Virus record (IMG/VR): IMGVR_UViG_3300043256_000189
Coordinates: 1 to 44,040 of that record
Reading direction: 5' to 3' (one strand)
DNA length: 44,040 nt
Source of the DNA: a virus
Shown here in pieces: positions 41,601-44,040 of the stretch. Made by a program: the position numbers and the translations under genes. Within the stretch, counting starts at the first letter, position 1. Each line of letters opens with the position of its first letter. The notes under the pieces were generated by a model. That model made no database searches and was not told the origin of the DNA. It saw only the letters and a list, made by a program, of their open reading frames with translations.

Positions 41601-42748
41601 TCTTCAACGCTAATATTCAAGGAACGGTGGGGAATATCTCTCGCCTTGCTACTAACCCAAAACTCTTGGGAACCATGATGACTACCGTAACGGCTCTAGC
41701 CCTAACCCTTCACAAATGGAACATGCAATTCCTAGACGACGAGGGAAACCCTGAGATATATCGTGTCTCTCAAACAGAGCGTGATCACAACTGGGTTATC
41801 CTCCGTAACTCAAGAAAGCCAACTAGCGCAGGAGCCACTCGAAATCGCTACTTTAAGATCCCTAAGCCCCACGTCGTTCGAATGCTAGTTAACCCTATTC
41901 AAGAAGGACTTGTACAACACAGCAAGGGGCAAATGCAGAAAGGAAAACTCGCGCTAAGGGCTATCTCTGACCTAATCCCAGGGCAGTTTGATTTGGAGAA
42001 GCACGGAATAGGACCAGGATTAGGCTACGGCGCACTGAGCAGCCTGAATCCTCTCCCTCGGACCATTATAGAAGTAGGTGGCAATATAAGCGGCTTCCGA
42101 GGTGGCGCTCCTATCGAATCTCGTGCTATGGAAGGCATAGAGGCTAGGGAACGTTACACCTATACAACTAGCGAATTTGCAAAGTGGCTAGGGAACGTTA
42201 CGAATAAGTCTCCTGTCAAAATCCAGTACACAATAGAAAGCTTCCTCGGTGGTTTGGGACAGATGGGGCTCGACGTAGCTGACTTGGCAATGGGCCGGGA
42301 TTTCTCCCCACTACCCCTAGAGGGAGATGAAGCAATAGCTAGGACTCCTGTAGTAGGCCGGATCGCCAAGCGCTTCGTAGGCTCGACAATGGACGAGGTT
42401 GTACAGGACCTTGAGCGAGCCTTCTACGAGGTATCAGATAAGGCCAACGAGGTCAAGAAAACTACAGACTGGAAGAAGAAAAAGTATGCAGAGACGCCGG
42501 AAGTAGCTATCGACTACGCTATAAAAGATCCTGAGAAGCGACTTCTTTACCGTATGCAACCCAAACTCGCTGAGATTAGAGTGGAGTTGTCGGAGATTCG
42601 GGCTCGTCGAGAGCGAGTAATTATGAGCAAGAAATTGTCCATCGAGCACAAGCGAAGGCTTCTCTCAATGCTATACAAGGAGCGCGTTCGAACCTTAACC
42701 AATGCAATTAGAGTTCTTACGTTAAAGCTAGACGGACAAGGACAATAA
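35636..42748 (+). CDS. 2370-aa polyvalent internal virion protein with sigma-70-like module
   Basis: Starts at GTG 35636. Regions by residue: helical N-terminus 1-60; Pro-rich linker 60-90; hydrophobic 182-228; Pro-rich 300-390; sigma-70-like region 2 at 540-612 (FLSYAKAVIRK, DEGIAELAVS, TTWFWGFVRNEVANARR) and region-4-like 643-703 (DIGTRLGKHEQNLRNAILEA); phage polyvalent-type domain with FYSHLERVVEARMPN near 852-932; HFEGESNILAHIRFNERV to YLNKYGKKWG, 1143-1356; LPD38-like part around 1455-2122 (LAFAIPNVARDVQRM at 1825, a hydrophobic helix at 2010). Likely ejected with DNA. Polyvalent proteins of other phages carry such domain strings; an embedded sigma module is unusual. Confidence 0.72.
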   Translation: MPQEPLQDYLEKLAIPRELKAQAWDAYNASKTSEDFQKAFKDLGIPQESKADLWDMKFRPVPQPTTIPPPAPPSGPPAQPGAPTTKPSLIPTRLPGFPEIRQAGRVPVTVGGPRFGPPGEIEKVRKGFQKAFETPAIPAGKFVRDMRAKVPFYNAEEDMIILPGNQHPHLEAFLNTVFDTAQVGGDVFAGLTTLTNAGLIGALIVAPTLGIPAAITKFGLAGLSASMIDSTSKELGHSYEIYRREIDAGRNPLASREFGQSLANATTTATFATLAGRGAFHPRAGELGIKAAWERYKVERPDVPRTKAQLEAELKAEQAGIPPPQVVPAPAIRAMEAASREGVKIPTPIDISQVSVPKAPPEEKPPAVDLTPPKIDLTPPSFPTTTPTIQKMQAELHRLKAAQKRLPTPGERKVIDRWISEVQEMMEQRRAGTLGLVSRRGTVAPDINAREVREARGAMPARLPTTGEVTQVSDIPSPNEFVPRKAAKVVPAKSKQAQAREAETRKLSEALAADFARWRNPAISEKVKNETIAGPLHKKFLSYAKAVIRKSYTKKVSDYLIDEGIAELAVSKAMLKAKTFKGKGKVTTWFWGFVRNEVANARRKAERQQKREVGIRGPEEEFTVGTVAEEKVAVRGRAEIQDEYLRVIKGMEDELAEVAGPEALEQVRGVAKQFDKAEDIGTRLGKHEQNLRNAILEAKRKKAVAPIEIPPEEAPVTDIKLPMPSRAELGTKRIDALVKKMERLGFGKAVKEIQAALPMDVSVEFWTDNFRAALARYVELKAQQDPRALEHAKFAAAKKPGQRRREGGFITLGEMLPQRIKEFINKRAAAVEEKKAKLKAFQDRVAELATKGPTFYSHLERVVEARMPNRAAPEQIGALVRKAGVTLAEAKWSGLDDLLALARKEKRPVTKQEVLDTLRKNQITIEEVELGQRKLEPRFSTVIREQTTYSDQTSTKYRAISNELIRAVREELRERGEPTDEAFEIVEEGLSYKAGTGPGDALIGLVGKKAQSFGHAALLAKKAAEAQLARTIESAKVGRDPEYSKYQLPGGENYKELLLKLPEREPQGAVAAEAARAAGRELTQFEHILREKYPEGRRIFQAQDLEILDNPTIKRLLSPEDLTTYGRLIERFETAEDLVDMGGDFRGGHFEGESNILAHIRFNERVDVQGKRVLFVEEMQSDWAQAERRPGIAVDAPPTPFLKDWHELSLKRMLRYAAEKGFDKLAWTTGKQQVARYDLAKVLSTIEYKENPLKPGQYKITPMDLKGNPIPNLDHTFAKEDLAPTFGKEIAEAITQKKGAPIRGLEAEGLPIASSGWRELDVKGIEVGGKSLRALYDNIIPNYLNKYGKKWGARVRTIRIPVPPEPNFPDTRPVHAIDITPEMKRSVLKGQRLMGGFGPTIRGKLNLGEKIKEAVSRLQNRQLPVVSKRYQEILQARKDAKGPTARFSERLAMLPRAFVRRFYDRFINIRIAERAIEKSIGRKLDPETEAAYLEARLVFGGEGGPMEAAAIRYGNAATVVNRLGLGDYFTQYLDLFAYRRGIANIVRKRTEALRLATEAKGNYDEVARQVTEGEITVKQGAAKLGRFRKEAARYRRQAKEFGTMLKKREVVPKKYDLMTISKELKDIEGNLSKQQFAEVKKAADAVWALNRKAWDLAHREGIISNEAHATGIALGKEYVPLWRIIEKAKEAGHFGDTNLQLRQQKILRAFKGSALENLDPLETSLLQHIETIREAGRNRAAKRLIQLRDIDPEGFGRDVRELKFREQPPPNMGQISYFENGRVRSFAVPKSLAQALNELNATDVGFIADTLLKIPKRWFQLGATQANLAFAIPNVARDVQRMAMISEARVRNPKDVALLAKDWSEAFFSVVIKNERYLEFLESRAAYSTLQRNITPKTFLFGGIEKVAPRDPFSRAIRAPFRPLSFTIDKIEKLNSAFEEATKMTTYRELRAKGVGVKEAAFETRRFGGSPDFASGGAYSRELNLLWMFFNANIQGTVGNISRLATNPKLLGTMMTTVTALALTLHKWNMQFLDDEGNPEIYRVSQTERDHNWVILRNSRKPTSAGATRNRYFKIPKPHVVRMLVNPIQEGLVQHSKGQMQKGKLALRAISDLIPGQFDLEKHGIGPGLGYGALSSLNPLPRTIIEVGGNISGFRGGAPIESRAMEGIEARERYTYTTSEFAKWLGNVTNKSPVKIQYTIESFLGGLGQMGLDVADLAMGRDFSPLPLEGDEAIARTPVVGRIAKRFVGSTMDEVVQDLERAFYEVSDKANEVKKTTDWKKKKYAETPEVAIDYAIKDPEKRLLYRMQPKLAEIRVELSEIRARRERVIMSKKLSIEHKRRLLSMLYKERVRTLTNAIRVLTLKLDGQGQ

Positions 42749-42749
42749 A

Positions 42750-42980
42750 ATGACTCACCCTCTACTAGAACCAGAAACTCTTACGACCCTCGCCGGGACA
42801 GCTATAACCCTTCTATCCCTCTTTGGCCTCGCGTGGCGGGCAGGTATCCGCTTCGGACGCATTGAGGGAAAGGTGGATTACATGAAGAAGAACGATCTCC
42901 CCCACTTACAAGCGGGCATTGACAATGTAGGCAAGCGCCTCGACACGCACCTTGAAAATAAGTCAAAGAAAGTGTCGTAA
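42750..42980 (+). CDS. 76-aa single-pass membrane protein
   Basis: ATG 42750 immediately follows the preceding stop. A hydrophobic span at about 13-30 (LAGTAITLLSLFGLAWRAGI) is followed by a coiled-coil-like tail (IEGKVDYMKKNDLPHLQAGI) that resembles XhlA/holin-associated proteins. It could be a second holin or membrane anchor. The stop codon is part of the second promoter copy. One dispersed word is at 42792-42800. Confidence 0.6.
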   Translation: MTHPLLEPETLTTLAGTAITLLSLFGLAWRAGIRFGRIEGKVDYMKKNDLPHLQAGIDNVGKRLDTHLENKSKKVS

Positions 42981-43008
42981 TCTTGGTGATTCTAGGGTCT
43001 AACATAGT
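42973..43008 (+). promoter_or_regulatory. phage-type promoter element, copy 2 (integrase)
   Basis: TGTCGTAAT (42973-42981, overlapping the stop of the membrane-protein gene), 12 variable bases and AGGGTCTAACATAGT (42994-43008), identical in both blocks and in spacing to copy 1 at 8023-8058. A GAGGG-AAAGAG stretch follows in both copies. It ends 22 bases before the integrase ATG. Confidence 0.65.
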
Positions 43009-43030
43009 GAGGGCAAAGAGATAGGAGGGA

Positions 43031-43903
43031 ATGTTGCGAAGAGAAAAGCGGATTACACTCCGACACTACGCCGGTAAGTATCTGAATTATATGCGGTTAA
43101 CGGCGAGTAAGGCCACGGTGATCAGGTACTCTAAGGGCCTGCAGAGCTTCCTCGATAGGTTTCAGGACAAAATCTACCTAGAGGATGTCATGAGAGCCGA
43201 TGTTGAGGACTTCAAGCTCATCCGTCTTAGAGAGGGCAAGGCTCCTCGAACCGTCAACTTCGAACTTGCCGTCCTTCGGGCTATGTTCAACTGGCTCATA
43301 GACATACACGACCTTCCTATCTTTAACCCAGCTAGCAAGATTAAGCACCTTAAGGAACCCGAACAGGTTCGTAAGGCCATTAGGGAAGAGGCACTCGTAG
43401 CGCTTTTCGAGGCGTGCGAGTGTGACCATGAGGCCCTACTCTTGCGGCTGGGCTTAACGACGGGACTGCGCGGGCAGACGATGCTCCTCCTGGAGTGGAG
43501 CGACATCAACCTAGCCGAAAAGCAAATAGAAATTCCCGCAGAGAAGCTCAAGTCCAACCGAGGACAGGTGCTCCCCCTGCGGGATGACGTGGTTGAGTTG
43601 TTAGAGAAGTTTGAGACTAAGGAAGGTAGGGTATTTGAGGGTTACGCGGGTGCGATGAGCACCTTGCGGGAGAAATGGAACTCCTTGGTTCGAAGGGCGG
43701 GGCTGCAGGGGATTACACTCCATCAACTTCGACACACATTCGGTACGATGCTTCTAAGAGCCGGTGGAGACCTCCGAACTGTACAAGAAATGATGGGACA
43801 TAAGTCCATGAAAACAACAGCCTTGTACATCAACCCCGCTGGGAACGAACGTTGCCGAGAACTTATTGCGGCTCTGCCAGGAGCGCCACGTGAAGGTGAT
43901 TAG
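43031..43903 (+). CDS. int: tyrosine recombinase (integrase)
   Basis: 290 residues, ATG 43031 after ATAGGAGGGA. The N-terminal core-binding (SAM-like) domain is about 8-105. The catalytic domain has R147 (GLTTGLRGQ), K174 (beta-hairpin), H231-x-x-R234 (HQLRHTFG), H257 (MMGHKS) and nucleophile Y266 (ALYIN), the complete set of tyrosine recombinases. XerC-like length, no arm-binding N-terminal domain. It would integrate the phage or resolve circular dimers. It is followed by three hairpins. Confidence 0.93.
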   Translation: MLRREKRITLRHYAGKYLNYMRLTASKATVIRYSKGLQSFLDRFQDKIYLEDVMRADVEDFKLIRLREGKAPRTVNFELAVLRAMFNWLIDIHDLPIFNPASKIKHLKEPEQVRKAIREEALVALFEACECDHEALLLRLGLTTGLRGQTMLLLEWSDINLAEKQIEIPAEKLKSNRGQVLPLRDDVVELLEKFETKEGRVFEGYAGAMSTLREKWNSLVRRAGLQGITLHQLRHTFGTMLLRAGGDLRTVQEMMGHKSMKTTALYINPAGNERCRELIAALPGAPREGD

Positions 43904-43923
43904 ACTCTAACTTAACAAAATAG

Positions 43924-43943
43924 CTGTCCCCTAAGACAGTTTT
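43924..43943. terminator. terminator-like hairpin 1 after the integrase
   Basis: CTGTC (43924-43928) pairs with GACAG (43935-43939) around CCCTAA and is followed by TTTT on the plus strand. A-rich sequence on the other side (AACAAAATAG) means that on the minus strand it also has a T-run, so it could be bidirectional. Confidence 0.5.
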
Positions 43944-43945
43944 AA

Positions 43946-43977
43946 CGCACCCTGAAAACTGGGTGCGCTCTTTTTTT
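43946..43977 (+). terminator. Rho-independent terminator 2
   Basis: CGCACCC (43946-43952) pairs with GGGTGCG (43961-43967) around an 8-base loop, followed by CTC and seven Ts (43971-43977). This is the clearest terminator in the window and ends the rightward operon after the integrase. Confidence 0.75.
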
Positions 43978-43981
43978 GTCA

Positions 43982-44013
43982 GGTGCTTGGTTCGGAAGTC
44001 AAGCGCCCTTTTT
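43982..44013 (+). terminator. Rho-independent terminator 3, convergent with the leftward operon
   Basis: GGTGCTTG (43982-43989) pairs with CAAGCGCC (44000-44007; one U-G pair) around a 10-base loop, followed by five Ts (44009-44013). If the genome is circular, the stop of the cyclotransferase-like gene lies at 44001-43999 inside this hairpin, so it would also terminate the leftward operon. Confidence 0.6.
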
Positions 44014-44040
44014 CGGTAGTGTTGGCTGTTCTGGCGGTGG

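Larger units (their letters stand above)
3595..42800. repeat. dispersed word GCCGGGACA (14 copies) plus ACCGGGACA (3 copies)
   Basis: Plus-strand GCCGGGACA starts at 4332, 10714, 11031, 20494, 25510, 35172 and 42792; reverse TGTCCCGGC starts at 3595, 9507, 19170, 25437, 28291, 31870 and 37102. ACCGGGACA occurs at 30734 and 39397 and in reverse at 22187. In most sites the preceding base is C. Expected by chance in 44 kb on both strands is about 0.34 for one 9-mer and 0.67 for the pair. Positions were read by eye; copies may have been missed. Confidence 0.75.

Noticed and set aside
8044-43008. AGGGTCTAACATAGT pair as attachment-site direct repeats flanking the structural genes
   Set aside because: The conserved part is bipartite with an unconserved 12-base spacer, and both copies sit the same way before genes, which fits promoters better than a continuous crossover core.
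43981-44007. tRNA-like T-arm sequence GCTTGGTTCGGAAGTCAAGC
   Set aside because: The loop is too long for a T-arm, there is no anticodon arm or acceptor stem, and the T-run behind it indicates a terminator.
1-44040. CRISPR array, insertion sequence or tRNA gene
   Set aside because: No regularly spaced identical repeats, no transposase and no cloverleaf-compatible sequence were seen in reading both strands.

Overview
The window looks like the genome of a tailed bacteriophage, most likely a temperate podovirus-like phage. The evidence is a complete head and short-tail gene set: terminase, portal, scaffold, N4-gp56-type major capsid protein, head-tail adaptor and stabilisation/nozzle-like protein. 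These are followed by a very large polyvalent internal protein and a tyrosine integrase. The host cannot be named. Ribosome binding sites are strong AGGAGG types, base composition looks balanced, and neither tRNA genes nor a CRISPR array was seen.

Layout. (1) Positions 1-7564 form a tightly packed leftward (minus strand) operon of about 32 mostly tiny genes. Neighbours commonly overlap through ATGA or TAATG. Recognisable members are a gamma-glutamylcyclotransferase-like protein, a macro-domain protein, several zinc-ribbon micro-proteins and many small membrane proteins. The only real gap in this arm (4841-5187) carries no convincing gene and can fold into a chain of good hairpins, so it is proposed as a structured RNA. 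(2) Positions 7565-8095 are a non-coding divergent control region. It holds a sigma70-like leftward promoter, TTGAAAACAAA repeats and a rightward phage-type promoter. (3) Positions 8096-11542 are the terminase and small genes. (4) Positions 11543-18613 are a receptor-binding module: jelly-roll-like, beta-sandwich, beta-helix tailspike and a tandemly duplicated fibre. A glutaredoxin-like gene is embedded in it. (5) Positions 18616-25195 run from small virion genes through portal and scaffold to capsid. (6) Positions 25276-27100 are a glycosyltransferase/nucleotidyltransferase cassette. (7) Positions 27109-35627 cover lysis (M15 peptidase, holin-like), tail and internal virion proteins. (8) Positions 35636-42748 encode a 2370-residue polyvalent protein containing what looks like an embedded sigma-70 region 2 plus region 4 module. 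(9) Positions 42750-44040 hold a small membrane protein, a second copy of the phage promoter, the integrase and three terminator-like hairpins.

Two observations bear on the whole molecule. The gene cut off at position 1 continues in frame into the last 42 bases of the window and stops inside the terminal hairpin region, so the window is probably one complete, circularly permuted genome of 44,040 bp. If so, the phage encodes no recognisable DNA polymerase, helicase, primase, repressor or recombination gene. The word GCCGGGACA (14 copies, plus 3 copies of ACCGGGACA) is scattered over both strands, in many reading frames, at far more than the chance level of about 0.7, and is absent from the receptor-binding module.

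A testable model follows. The polyvalent protein enters the cell with the DNA and supplies a sigma-like activity that reads the two matching promoters, one before the structural operon and one before the integrase. The leftward operon is read by the host polymerase from an ordinary promoter.
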